From Planctomycetaceae bacterium (lineage in GTDB: Bacteria > Planctomycetota > Planctomycetia > Pirellulales > Pirellulaceae): a stretch of 21,321 nucleotides of DNA. Within the stretch, counting starts at the first letter, position 1. Every line of letters begins with the position of its first letter. This document shows, in pieces, positions 1-8,381 of this stretch. Under the pieces are notes generated by a model. That model was not told where the DNA came from and did no database searches. It saw only the letters and a list, made by a program, of their open reading frames with translations. Position numbers and translations under genes: made by a program. The stretch spans positions 1-21,321 of the forward strand of contig JABHUV010000315.1 of NCBI GenBank assembly GCA_018658605.1, written 5' to 3'.

Positions 1-1
1 A

Positions 2-280
2 ACGCTAGTTCAGCCCAAGTCAGACGATGCAAGCAAAGTTTGGCGAGGATGTAACCACTTACAAAAGTGTAGTGAACACTTTGAGGGAACATTTAGAGAT
101 ATTTCAAGAAGAGTAGATTGCACCGTAATTGTAACGGAGTTATGCAGTGGGTCAAACAATAAAGGCGATTTTTTTGAGAAAATTGATAAGGCTGCAAATA
201 AATTTATTCAATGGCTTGAAAGTGAATTGGTCAGTAACCTTCGTTTCCTTAGTCTTAACAAATGCAATTCTAGATTTTGA
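2..280 (+). CDS. 3' end of an unrecognised gene, cut by the left edge
   Basis: Frame 2 stays open from the first bases for 92 codons to a TGA at 278-280. By chance about 1 in 80 frames would stay open this long. The peptide is mixed and protein-like, with a beta-strand-like stretch (DCTVIVTEL) followed by a charged, probably amphipathic helix (FFEKIDKAANKFIQWLESEL). I recognise no family. No start is visible, so only the C-terminus is present. It converges on fliA, and its last 11 bases overlap the end of that gene on the other strand. It could still be a chance open frame. Similarity of its upstream part, outside this window, would decide. Confidence 0.45.
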   Translation, partial: TLVQPKSDDASKVWRGCNHLQKCSEHFEGTFRDISRRVDCTVIVTELCSGSNNKGDFFEKIDKAANKFIQWLESELVSNLRFLSLNKCNSRF

Positions 281-1172
281 ATTCGCCTTTGCGATCGTCG
301 AGTTGACCTTTGAGGCGGTGTAGAATGTTACTATGTAACTGACTTACACGGCTTTCGCTGAGGTCGAGCGTTGCTCCGATTTCCTTCATCGTCAGTTCTT
401 CAAAATAGTAAAGGATCATGATAAGGCGTTCTGACCGGTTTAGCCCTTTCGTGACGAGACGAACAACGTCATTGCGAGCGAGTCGTTTTTGCGGTGACGC
501 GAACCGTTTGTCTGCGACGATATCCTTTTCCGTCATCGACTTATTACCATCACTGTTGCTCCATTTTTTCTTGTCTAAACTCACTAAATTCAAGCAAGAA
601 GATGTCGCAATCAATTTTTCCATATCTCGCAAGGGCATTTGCATGTGGTTGGCTAGTTCTTGCTCCGTTGGTTGCCTTCCCAAATGTGCTTCGAGCGCAT
701 TGGTTGCTTCATAAAGCTTACTAGCCTGAGATCGTACCATGCGAGGCAACCAGTCCATGTGTCTGAGTTCGTCCAGCATCGACCCGCGAACACGCGTTAC
801 ACAATAGGCTTCAAATTTAATACCGCGAGAAAGATCAAACGCGGTAATGGCATTGATCATCCCAAAGCACCCGGCAGAATATAAATCGTCGATGTCGACT
901 CCATCGGGCAATCGCTTCCACAGTCGTTCCGAGTGAATTTTCACAAGCGGTAAGTAATGTTCGAGCAAAACGTTCCGCAGATCTGGATTCTCAATATTCG
1001 CTTTAAAGGATTTCCATGCGGGCAAGATGTCGAGTTCGACCACAGGGCCGCTGCCGTTACGTTGCTGAGGAATCCCATTTTCGTCAATAAAGCTCTCAGG
1101 CATATCGACTTGCAATAAGTCTTGAGTTTGTAGACTCGCTGTTTCGGTCTGGCATAAATTAGTCTTGGGCAT
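270..1172 (-). CDS. fliA: Flagellar RNA polymerase sigma factor FliA (sigma-28 family)
   Basis: Sigma factor of 300 residues that would direct core RNA polymerase to late flagellar and chemotaxis promoters. Region 2 lies at about 66-140 (DIDDLYSAGCFGMINAI, then FEAYCVTRVRGSMLDELR, WLPR), region 3 at about 150-200 (LGRQPTEQELA), and region 4 at about 230-287, with the helix-turn-helix at 260-282 (LTMKEIGATLDLSESRVSQ). These are typical of FliA/WhiG-type factors. An extra 60-residue N-terminal stretch precedes region 2. The ATG at 1172 is preceded by a strong AAGGAGG ribosome site at good spacing, unlike most genes here. It is the last gene of the flagellar run, 111 bases after flhF. No fleN/flhG gene lies between flhF and fliA, where many bacteria carry one. 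No anti-sigma factor flgM is seen in the window. Confidence 0.93.
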   Translation of the reverse strand: MPKTNLCQTETASLQTQDLLQVDMPESFIDENGIPQQRNGSGPVVELDILPAWKSFKANIENPDLRNVLLEHYLPLVKIHSERLWKRLPDGVDIDDLYSAGCFGMINAITAFDLSRGIKFEAYCVTRVRGSMLDELRHMDWLPRMVRSQASKLYEATNALEAHLGRQPTEQELANHMQMPLRDMEKLIATSSCLNLVSLDKKKWSNSDGNKSMTEKDIVADKRFASPQKRLARNDVVRLVTKGLNRSERLIMILYYFEELTMKEIGATLDLSESRVSQLHSNILHRLKGQLDDRKGEFKI

Positions 1173-1283
1173 GTCGTTCCTCCTTGAACGATAGCGTGAT
1201 GCTCTTAAATTTAGATATAAGTTTGTCTGCTATAAGTGAATGATATCTTAGTTGAAATACAAAAAATAATAATGAATAAGTTT
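1173..1283 (-). promoter_or_regulatory. AT-rich flhF-fliA intergenic region, possible separate fliA leader
   Basis: These 111 AT-rich bases separate flhF from fliA and contain the strong Shine-Dalgarno site of fliA. Two copies of TATAAGT (plus strand 1216-1222 and 1231-1237) lie 15 bases apart. A separate fliA promoter is possible, but I cannot point to a convincing -35/-10 pair. The repeat may be chance in AT-rich sequence. Confidence 0.25.
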
Positions 1284-2648
1284 CTACTGGGTAGGTGCTC
1301 CAACCGGCACCCGCCGAGCATTATTGTGTTGTGGTTCTGACGCATTTAAGTCGATGCTGTTACGGTCTGTGGCCGCCCGTTTGGCATGTTCGGTGGGCGT
1401 CAATTTTGTAATGAACTGGGCCAGTAGCTCTGGATTGACGTCCTCAAAGTTGTCGGTAAGTTCAGGGCCGGTCGTGAGCAAACTGATTGGTAAGTTGGTA
1501 GTTTGTAACAATGTAAAGAGATGACCAACGGTTCGTGTTTCATCAAGCTTGGTTAACACAAAAGAGGTAGGGCGAATCGGTATTGGTGATGCAAGTAGGT
1601 CTTGCATGTGTTGAGCGTGGCAGGTTGTAGCGCAGACTAGGTGGCTCCGCTGTGGATTGATTAGCGGCAGCATTTTTTCGAACCAGTTGTGTCGCGCTTT
1701 GCTCTTGATGCAAATCCCAGGTGTGTCAAATAACACATAATCTTTATGCTGAAACTGCAGTAATGCGTGTTTCAATGATTCGTGATCTGTACAGCTGATA
1801 CAGTCAATTCCGAGTTGTTGAAGATGAGCTCGCAGCCAGTTTTGTTTGGTCGCTTCACAGGCCAACATGGTCGACAAATCAATTACGGCAACCGTTCGGT
1901 CCTGTCGCAATTGTAATTGAGTCGCAAGCTTGGCAATCGTTGTGGATTTTCCGGCTCCGCTTAGTCCGTAAAACAAGATCCTGTCGGTTTTCGTTTTGTC
2001 CAGTGACTGTAATCCAGATCCGGATAAGACCGCTGTTGTTTCGATGAGGCGAGACAACGCGTGGTTGATTTCCTGCTTGAGCATTTCGTCGGTCGCAAGT
2101 GGATTATTATTTAATGCCAGTTGTAGTAACTCATCGATGGCCGTTGTGTTTAATCCTGCTTGTTGCAGATTGTCGATGATTGCAGCATTGTTTCCGCGGG
2201 TGAAATCTTTGCCGATTGGGTCATCACAGCGCGTCGTTGGTGTTTCTGCAGGGGAGAGAACGCTGGGGTGTGTTTGTTGTTCGAGTTGATAAAGCTGTTC
2301 GACATACGAGGCGGCGACAACTGCGGGTGTACCCACATCAATTGGCGGCGAGTCTATCTGCGACGAAGGTTTGGCAAATACGCTTAGTGAATGGTCCGTT
2401 ACCACTGGCAGGGTAAAACTCGATTCAATCGTCGCGGGAGACAAGCGTGACGGAACTTTCACCTCGCGAGATGCCGACACAATGACGTGTGATGGACGTC
2501 TAAACCAAGGCAGCAGACCCGAGAAAACAGTTCGGGTTTCAAGAATCGTTGCCTCCGGTCCCAGTGCTTCGCGCACCATTTGCAGTGCTTCTTGAATCGA
2601 TCGTGCTTTAAAGGTTTGGACTGTCATTGGTTTTAGGTATACCGGCAT
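1284..2648 (-). CDS. flhF: Flagellar SRP-family GTPase FlhF (motifs degenerate)
   Basis: FlhF is a signal-recognition-particle-type GTPase that sets the site and number of flagella. The 454-residue protein has the FlhF N-terminal B-domain start (TVQTFKARSIQEALQMVREALGPEATIL), a low-complexity linker, then the NG domain. The P-loop GLSGAGKST is at 228-236, a G3-like DTPG at 308-311 in place of DTAGR, and the G4 motif TKLDE at 366-370. The usual DTYR-type motif after the second strand is replaced by STML (259-262), so the acidic and Arg residues expected there are missing. Translation may really begin at Met8 (2627), which fits the family's usual N-terminus better. Neither start has a clear ribosome site. 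The gene lies 9 bases after flhA, so it is surely co-transcribed. Family is clear; whether it hydrolyses GTP is doubtful. Confidence 0.9.
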   Translation of the reverse strand: MPVYLKPMTVQTFKARSIQEALQMVREALGPEATILETRTVFSGLLPWFRRPSHVIVSASREVKVPSRLSPATIESSFTLPVVTDHSLSVFAKPSSQIDSPPIDVGTPAVVAASYVEQLYQLEQQTHPSVLSPAETPTTRCDDPIGKDFTRGNNAAIIDNLQQAGLNTTAIDELLQLALNNNPLATDEMLKQEINHALSRLIETTAVLSGSGLQSLDKTKTDRILFYGLSGAGKSTTIAKLATQLQLRQDRTVAVIDLSTMLACEATKQNWLRAHLQQLGIDCISCTDHESLKHALLQFQHKDYVLFDTPGICIKSKARHNWFEKMLPLINPQRSHLVCATTCHAQHMQDLLASPIPIRPTSFVLTKLDETRTVGHLFTLLQTTNLPISLLTTGPELTDNFEDVNPELLAQFITKLTPTEHAKRAATDRNSIDLNASEPQHNNARRVPVGAPTQ

Positions 2649-2657
2649 ATTTTGCGT

Positions 2658-4766
2658 CTAGGACACAAGTTGTTCGTGCAGTGGTGCAGGTTGTGGCATG
2701 TGTGAAGTGATTGATAATTCCGGACCTGCGTGAATTTGAAGGTCACTTGGAATTTCCGTGGTTGTTAATATGGGAAGACGTATGCCATGCTGGCCTGCTA
2801 GTTGTTGCACCGCAGCGCGAATTGATGGGTTTGTGACAACGGCCACTATTTGTGGATTTAACCGTTCCGCTCGTTTTATTTGCCGAGACAACTGGTGGCT
2901 AAATGTTGCTGACACGTCGACATCTAATTCAGTGTGCGTAAATCGCATCGCACGTTCAATAAATAGCTCGGTTTGGGGGCAGAGCGAAATAAACGAGGCG
3001 GTTTGGAAATCGGAAAACGAATGACAGATAGCACGTCCAAGTCGAGTACGGATACGTTCGGTTAATATAATTGGGTGGGATTCGTGTGGGGCATGGCGTG
3101 CAATCGTTTCAAAAATAGCCGACAACGAACGAATCGATACGTTTTGTGTGAGCAACTGCTGTAAAATTTGTTGCAACTGTGCCATGCTAATTAGTTTGGG
3201 GATGACTTCATCGACAATTTGAGGTGTATGGGCATCTAATTGGTTGACTAGTTGGGCCGTGGCCTCATGGTCGAGTAAATCGGCGGCGTGTTGCTGCAAT
3301 AGATCGTCTAGGTGGATGCCGAGAACGTCAGTCGGCGTGATCGGATGATACCCTAGGTCCACGGCCTGCGGCTTATTCGACGTTGCGATCCACCGGGCGT
3401 TGCTGCCGTGCTCAGTTGATTCAGCTTGAACACTTGCTGGAAAATCCGTGCTTAAATCCGACTCGGCGTTTTTATCCTTGGCAACAATCAATAATCGATT
3501 CACCGCCAGTTTGCCTCTCGCGATTGGATGTCCGTGTATGCTGATTTCATATTGATTAGCGGCCAAGCTGAGATTGTCTCGTATGCGAATCTCCGGCAGA
3601 ACCATACCCAATTGGATAGCAAATTGTTGTCGCAACTGATGGATGCGTTGTAGAATTCCGTCGTTACCGTTGCGTTGTGCTAGTGGTAATAGTCGCACAC
3701 CTAAGCTGAGTAAAACGGGTTCGACTTTAAGTAGTTGGCTAATATCCGCTGGTTCACTGGAAGCCGAGCTTTTTTCGGGTGCCCCTTCATTAGACTTTGC
3801 ATTGTCTTCCGATGATTTGCGAGACAGTACATAGGCAATTCCTAGGCAGGCAACGGCCATGGAAAGTAACGGTAGTTTTGGCAAACTAGTAAGCGTCAAA
3901 ATCGCCAAAAACGCAGCTGCAATGACAAGTACGTGTGGTTGGTTAAATAACTGGCTCAACAGTTGATGTGAGAGCTTGTCGGTTTGGCTGGTGCGAGTGA
4001 CCAGGACTGCTGTAGCCAATGAAATTAATAGTGCTGGAACTTGGCTCACTAAACCGTCGCCGATCGTTAAGTAAGTGAAAACTTCGGCCGCTTCGTGGGT
4101 CGGCATACCCGCTTTAAACACCCCATATGCGAGACCGACAATGATGTTGATGCCCGTAATAATAATAGCTGCGATAGCATCTCCCCTAACGAATTTGCTG
4201 GCCCCGTCCATCGCTCCGTAGAAATCCGATTGGGCAGTCAGGTCGTGGCGTTGTTGCTGAGCCTCTTTTGCAGTAATGAGTCCGGCATTTAGGTCCGAAT
4301 TGATCGCTTGTTGTCGCCCTAGCATGCCGTCTAGAGTAAAACGTGCCGCCACTTCACTGACTCGAGTGGCACCTTTGGTTAGGACAACAAATTGTATAAC
4401 AATCAAAATCGCAAATATGACCATTCCCACGATCAAATCATTGCCGGCTACAAATTCGCCAAATGCACTGATCACATGCCCAGCCGCTTGCGTTCCTTCA
4501 GTCGCTCCGCCCGTTAGAATTAATCGTGTCGAAGCGACATTGAGAACGAGCCTACCGAGGGTAGCTGACAGCAGGATTGCAGGAAACACACTTAGTTCAA
4601 GTGAAGTTTTAATATTCAACGTGGTTAGCAGGATGATGACGGCAAACGTGATATTACACGCTAGAAAGACGTCAAGCAACCAAGTTGGTACTGGGATGAG
4701 CAGCACCAAAATGGAGGCAATGATACCTACTGGAATAATTATGTCTTGCCAACGAATCCGTTGCAT
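2658..4766 (-). CDS. flhA: Flagellar export gate protein FlhA
   Basis: FlhA is the large inner-membrane component of the flagellar type III export gate, which binds chaperone-substrate complexes and couples proton flow to export. The 702 residues match the usual family size. The N-terminal half has several membrane helices with the FHIPEP signature region (SVFPAILLSATLGRLVLNVA, then GEFVAGNDLIVGMVIF). The conserved loop contains DFYGAMDGASKFVRGDAIA, which keeps the functionally important Asp in RGDAIA. LTIGDGLVSQVPALLIS follows. From about residue 340 a soluble cytoplasmic domain runs to the end, with the typical EIPSDLQIH near the C-terminus. AMPGKQ of the family is GMLGRQ here. The gene follows the sulfotransferase gene after a 177-base gap, the largest inside the run, so it may also have its own promoter. 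No clear Shine-Dalgarno site precedes the ATG. Confidence 0.96.
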   Translation of the reverse strand: MQRIRWQDIIIPVGIIASILVLLIPVPTWLLDVFLACNITFAVIILLTTLNIKTSLELSVFPAILLSATLGRLVLNVASTRLILTGGATEGTQAAGHVISAFGEFVAGNDLIVGMVIFAILIVIQFVVLTKGATRVSEVAARFTLDGMLGRQQAINSDLNAGLITAKEAQQQRHDLTAQSDFYGAMDGASKFVRGDAIAAIIITGINIIVGLAYGVFKAGMPTHEAAEVFTYLTIGDGLVSQVPALLISLATAVLVTRTSQTDKLSHQLLSQLFNQPHVLVIAAAFLAILTLTSLPKLPLLSMAVACLGIAYVLSRKSSEDNAKSNEGAPEKSSASSEPADISQLLKVEPVLLSLGVRLLPLAQRNGNDGILQRIHQLRQQFAIQLGMVLPEIRIRDNLSLAANQYEISIHGHPIARGKLAVNRLLIVAKDKNAESDLSTDFPASVQAESTEHGSNARWIATSNKPQAVDLGYHPITPTDVLGIHLDDLLQQHAADLLDHEATAQLVNQLDAHTPQIVDEVIPKLISMAQLQQILQQLLTQNVSIRSLSAIFETIARHAPHESHPIILTERIRTRLGRAICHSFSDFQTASFISLCPQTELFIERAMRFTHTELDVDVSATFSHQLSRQIKRAERLNPQIVAVVTNPSIRAAVQQLAGQHGIRLPILTTTEIPSDLQIHAGPELSITSHMPQPAPLHEQLVS

Positions 4767-4943
4767 TATTTGTATACCACATCAACGATCACTTGGAGCC
4801 CCACAACCGCGCATACTACTGTATAAGTAAGAACTGTTTGGTTTTGGGCGAAATTGAGGTGCAAGAGTACGTAATACGCAGCGTTTTCGCAATATCAGAA
4901 TAGAGGCTGCTAATTGCTAGGAATGGGTACTGGTGGCAAGAGT
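4767..4943 (-). other. Gap between sulfotransferase gene and flhA
   Basis: This is the largest non-coding gap inside the flagellar run (177 bases). I see no convincing gene, strong hairpin or clear promoter. A promoter for flhA-flhF-fliA could lie here, but the sequence does not show one plainly. Confidence 0.3.
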
Positions 4944-6092
4944 TTACTCTTCTTGGTAGCCGTATTTTTCCAACAGTGGCAAGCAGCGCTCGGTAATTAG
5001 CTTGTGAATATCGTCATCGAGCTGGTGTTTGTTGGTTTTATAGTCTTTTTGAGTTTCTAGATACTCTGCTAAGGGTTTACCAATCCGCGACTGGAAATCA
5101 CCGAGTTGCAATTCACCATAAATAGTTCGGACTAATTGCTCGGGGTCCTGCACGAGTTCCTCATATCGAACGTCGATAATGCAATCTTGCTCGACCTCTA
5201 ATCGTTGTCGTTCAAATCCCTGGTAGAGCGTTTCCATAGTGCTCGCGATGTATTCATGTAGCCAAGATAAATCATAACGAGGTTTGTTGAAGCCTTGAAT
5301 GTAATCGAGTGACTGCCAGAGGCGGACAGTAGAGGGAAAGAGGCTGTAGGGACTGCGCGTGATGTGGATGAATCTTGCCCCAGGGAAAGTATCGGCGAGG
5401 TATTTGATTCTTCCTAAGTGTGGCGGTGACTTAAGCACGACTGGCTTACCCGGAGACTGGTAGCTGACCAATTTGACGAAATATCGCAGGTTGTCTTGCC
5501 ATGCTGTAACCTCGTCCGTGGAGAGGTTTTCGAGCGTAAGATAGTCATCGTCGACCAGTGGCCCGTTTGGGAAAGCCATACGCAAATAGGGTGAATGGTG
5601 GCCCATATTGAAGATAGCAAATTCGTCCTCCTGAGGCTTGGAAAAACTTGTGGCGACATTGTCTTGTGGGCGTTTGTCGGGGATCAGGTATTTATCAAAT
5701 TTCAAAAAGAAACGACCGGTGATCAAACATTGATTTGGCAAAAAACATTGCAAGGTACTTGGGTATGTAAATTGTTGGTCCAGCGACATGAGATCATGCA
5801 GAAAAGTCGTCCCACTTCTCCAGTGCCCCACGATAAAAATTGGCGGTTCAATCAACTCGTGGGCATTGATCTTTGAACGGTAGAAGATGTTTTGCAGCCG
5901 CGCCATGCAGCTATTGAAAGCCGAAAAATATGAAATTGTAAACGCCGGAAACCAACGCGATGGATGTACCGCAAACCGATTCTTTGCAAGGAGTTTAACG
6001 TAGTCACCAAAACGCAACCCGTGCCAGAACCGTGGTGCGGTTATTGGGTAAGAATGGTAACTTGGCTTTTTATTTTTGGAAGATTTGCTCAT
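4944..6092 (-). CDS. PAPS-dependent sulfotransferase family protein inside the flagellar operon
   Basis: Predicted cytoplasmic or membrane-associated sulfotransferase of 382 residues that would move a sulfate group from PAPS to a hydroxyl acceptor; the acceptor is unknown. The 5'-phosphosulfate-binding loop is IFIVGHWRSGTTFLHDLM at 85-102. PQEDEFA at about 153-159 resembles the acidic motif of the Stf3-like/Sulfotransfer_3 group. KSPPH starts at 221, and the 3'-phosphate-binding region is ITRSPYSLFPSTV at 244-256, with the expected Arg and Ser. No signal peptide is seen. The ATG overlaps the flhB stop codon as ATGA, so translation is probably coupled to flhB. That makes it a genuine operon member. 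Modification of flagellin, another envelope protein, a glycan or a lipid are all possible; the sequence does not say which. Confidence 0.88.
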   Translation of the reverse strand: MSKSSKNKKPSYHSYPITAPRFWHGLRFGDYVKLLAKNRFAVHPSRWFPAFTISYFSAFNSCMARLQNIFYRSKINAHELIEPPIFIVGHWRSGTTFLHDLMSLDQQFTYPSTLQCFLPNQCLITGRFFLKFDKYLIPDKRPQDNVATSFSKPQEDEFAIFNMGHHSPYLRMAFPNGPLVDDDYLTLENLSTDEVTAWQDNLRYFVKLVSYQSPGKPVVLKSPPHLGRIKYLADTFPGARFIHITRSPYSLFPSTVRLWQSLDYIQGFNKPRYDLSWLHEYIASTMETLYQGFERQRLEVEQDCIIDVRYEELVQDPEQLVRTIYGELQLGDFQSRIGKPLAEYLETQKDYKTNKHQLDDDIHKLITERCLPLLEKYGYQEE

Positions 6093-7192
6093 GTTGGACT
6101 TGGCGATTGCAGCAGTTTGGCGACAGGTTCATATAGTTCTACTGGAAGTAATTGCTTGTTGATAGTTAATCGAGCGAGTTGTGCGGCAAGTTGACTGTCG
6201 TGGTATGCCGTAATATTGTGTTGCCGCGATTGTTGAATCATATCGGTTGAATTTCTGCCACTAATGACCTTTATCACTCGGGGTAGATCCATTTTTGTAG
6301 GATTGTATTGCAACGCAACAGTTGCCCCGTTGGGGCTGTAAATAATAAAGTCGATTTCCCGCCATTCGCGGTTGGATAATACGGCTGTCATTGCCGGATG
6401 GGGAGCTTCTGTAGGAATTCCCTGTGGCTGCCGTTGCGTCCCATCATAACCACGCTGCCCCTGTTGTTCGCGTTGTTCTTCTTTAAGTTCCTCGGGTGTC
6501 ATTCGCAGCGATTGGTTCCATTTCCAACGTTGCCAAACGAAGTCGATACTAGCGATTGCCATCAAGGCGATCGCAACTCGCAACACGGCGTTGGACAGGA
6601 CCTGTAGACCGCCCTGCTCGACTCCTGATGCGTTATCGAATGATAATTGTGCTAGCTCTGCACGTTGAGTCCATAATGTCACCATCACAACAGCGAGTAT
6701 CATCGCTGCCCGACATCCGCTGCCTAGACATTCAACCCATCGCGATCCGTGTGTTACCTGTCGCCACCAATGTTGAGGCGACATCCGCGTGGTATTTAGT
6801 TTGATTTTACTAGGCACCCAGATGAAGCCGGTTTGCAGTACACTTGCAAGGAAAGATATTGACATCAAACCGATGGCCAGAGGCGCCGTTTGTTTCAGCA
6901 TTCGAAACCCTGTTGTGCTGACAAGTTCGGTCAAAGTCGATGAATCGGTTTGATTTGTTGAACCTACTCGGCTAAACAACCCTGGGCCAAATTGTAAAAG
7001 GTCTGTCCAGTTGCTTTTGATTGAGTCGATGGCCGACGAGGAGTTATTGGCTAGCAGCAAGGCAACGCTGAGCAAGATGACCGCTGCGACGAGCGAACGA
7101 CTTTTCGGACAGTTACCTTGTTGCCATGCTCGCTGACGTTTTAGCGGCGTAGCGGGAATTGTCCTAGTGTCACGATCTGATAATTCGGACAT
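6089..7192 (-). CDS. flhB: Flagellar export gate protein FlhB lacking the NPTH cleavage motif
   Basis: FlhB is the export-gate component that switches substrate specificity from rod/hook to filament proteins. The 367 residues have the family layout: TPLKRQRAWQQG near the N-terminus (like TPKRxxxAxxxG), four membrane helices (about 33-49, 101-123, 160-176, 201-220), the linker DFVWQRWKWNQSLRMTPEELKEE at 217-239, and a cytoplasmic domain ending in LLPVELYEPVAKLL. The autocleavage motif NPTH normally sits just before the AVALxYxPxKMxxPxV segment. Here that segment is TVALQYNPTKMDLPRV, and the four residues at the motif position are SPNG (286-289, bases 6326-6337). The cleaving Asn and the His are therefore absent. 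The linker is also rewritten into a Gln/Gly-rich stretch (about 240-262). The gene is 5 bases after fliR, and its stop overlaps the sulfotransferase start. Confidence 0.93.
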   Translation of the reverse strand: MSELSDRDTRTIPATPLKRQRAWQQGNCPKSRSLVAAVILLSVALLLANNSSSAIDSIKSNWTDLLQFGPGLFSRVGSTNQTDSSTLTELVSTTGFRMLKQTAPLAIGLMSISFLASVLQTGFIWVPSKIKLNTTRMSPQHWWRQVTHGSRWVECLGSGCRAAMILAVVMVTLWTQRAELAQLSFDNASGVEQGGLQVLSNAVLRVAIALMAIASIDFVWQRWKWNQSLRMTPEELKEEQREQQGQRGYDGTQRQPQGIPTEAPHPAMTAVLSNREWREIDFIIYSPNGATVALQYNPTKMDLPRVIKVISGRNSTDMIQQSRQHNITAYHDSQLAAQLARLTINKQLLPVELYEPVAKLLQSPSPT

Positions 7193-7197
7193 GGTTG

Positions 7198-8037
7198 CTA
7201 CAGCACTCCCAGTGTTGTCAGAGCTGCTTGGATTTCAATTTGCATGGCTAACATGGCGCTGCCAAGAGTCAGCATGACGGCGCCGAGCAGTACGAATGTA
7301 TTGAGTGGTATTCCGATGACAAAGTGATTCAATGCTGGGCTTTGCCGACTTATCCACCCCAATGCTAAGTTCACAGTGAGCATGATGATCATAACGGGCA
7401 GCACGATACGGAGCGCCAGGGTGAAACTCCAAGTTGCCATGACTGCCGCTCTATCAAACCAGAGGTGCGGTTCTTGAGTGACTGACAATTCCCCGACACC
7501 GAGCCATTGGTAGCTGTCCAGGAGAGCGGTGATTAACATCCGCTGCATCCCAGAGGTCAACAACACGGCAACGGTAATCAGACTGACAAGCATGCCAATG
7601 GATGTATTACCTATTTGGGATTGTGTTGTGGTTTTAAGTGGTACGCCTGACGTCATTCCCAGCCATTGTCCCGCTATGAGCATAGATTCTACGACGAACA
7701 GAATTGCTGTTCCGAGCGACAATCCGGTGATGCTTTCTGAGATTAGCAAGTTTATGGGGGGCATGCTGTTAGTCACACTAACGGATTTGGCATTGGAGGA
7801 ATCCAGAAAAGGGGCGAACAGTTCGGAGTCATGCTGGATGGGAGTCACTAGTGCTGTGAGTAGAAAGGCGAGTGCGATTTTTGTTTTCCAGCTCCACTGC
7901 ATCCGTCCGAGAGGCAATAGCAAAACGATTGGAACCATGCGACAAGCAACGATTAGGCCAGTCGCGAGTGGGATTGTTTCGCCGAATTCAAGAAGTTCCG
8001 GTGGTAGCAGTTCTTGCAAATTATACATATCCGTCAT
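7198..8037 (-). CDS. fliR: Flagellar export gate protein FliR
   Basis: FliR is an integral-membrane subunit of the FliP5-FliQ4-FliR1 export channel. The 279 residues are close to the usual 260. They contain the recognisable N-terminal GLIVACRMVPIVLLLPLGR, the central ESITGLSLGTAILFVVESML followed by AGQWLGMTSGVPL, and several further hydrophobic helices. A good GGAGG ribosome site lies 10 bases before the ATG, inside the last codons of fliQ (the Gly-Gly-stop), so fliQ and fliR are tightly coupled. The family's usual FATLVDP segment is KTTTQSQIG here, a modest divergence. Confidence 0.93.
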   Translation of the reverse strand: MTDMYNLQELLPPELLEFGETIPLATGLIVACRMVPIVLLLPLGRMQWSWKTKIALAFLLTALVTPIQHDSELFAPFLDSSNAKSVSVTNSMPPINLLISESITGLSLGTAILFVVESMLIAGQWLGMTSGVPLKTTTQSQIGNTSIGMLVSLITVAVLLTSGMQRMLITALLDSYQWLGVGELSVTQEPHLWFDRAAVMATWSFTLALRIVLPVMIIMLTVNLALGWISRQSPALNHFVIGIPLNTFVLLGAVMLTLGSAMLAMQIEIQAALTTLGVL

Positions 8038-8043
8038 CAGTTG

Positions 8044-8319
8044 CTATCCTCCAAAAATCATCTGGGGGATGCTGGTGAATAGCTGTGCTGAGTACTCAGT
8101 AAGCTTCTCGAAAATCCACGGCAAGCAAATACACATTACGATTAGAATTGCGGTCAGTTTTGGAATATAGCTGAGCGTGTGATCTTGGATCTGAGTCATG
8201 GCTTGCAATATACCCACAAGGAGCCCCACGAGGATGGCAATTATGAGGATGGGCGCAGCGATCAATAATGCGTGCATAAACGCTTGTTGACCAAGTTCTA
8301 CCGCTTGCTCAGACTGCAT
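8044..8319 (-). CDS. fliQ: Flagellar export gate protein FliQ
   Basis: Small two-helix membrane subunit of the FliPQR export channel. The 91 residues are the normal family length. The sequence is well conserved: AFMHALLIAAPILIIAILVG, then LLVGILQAMTQIQDHTLSYIPK, then a second long hydrophobic helix. The ATG at 8319 is preceded by AAGGA at suitable spacing. It lies between fliP (62 bases upstream) and fliR (6 bases downstream), the usual P-Q-R order. Confidence 0.95.
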   Translation of the reverse strand: MQSEQAVELGQQAFMHALLIAAPILIIAILVGLLVGILQAMTQIQDHTLSYIPKLTAILIVMCICLPWIFEKLTEYSAQLFTSIPQMIFGG

Positions 8320-8381
8320 TTTGTATTTCCTTATCGTACGTGAATATCGCGGTGTTCATTTCTCTCTTAAAAATCAAGATG

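Noticed and set aside
4276..4830. 184-codon open frame antisense to flhA
   Set aside because: It is a shadow of a long, strongly conserved gene; the peptide shows no family pattern or signal.
6293..6304. NPTK in FlhB, at first sight a near-miss of the NPTH cleavage motif
   Set aside because: It lies 11 residues downstream of the motif position and aligns with the YDPEKMDAP segment that follows NPTH in typical FlhB, so it is not the cleavage site.
7529..8170. 213-codon open frame antisense to fliR and fliQ
   Set aside because: Both sense-strand genes are unmistakable; the antisense peptide has no recognisable pattern.
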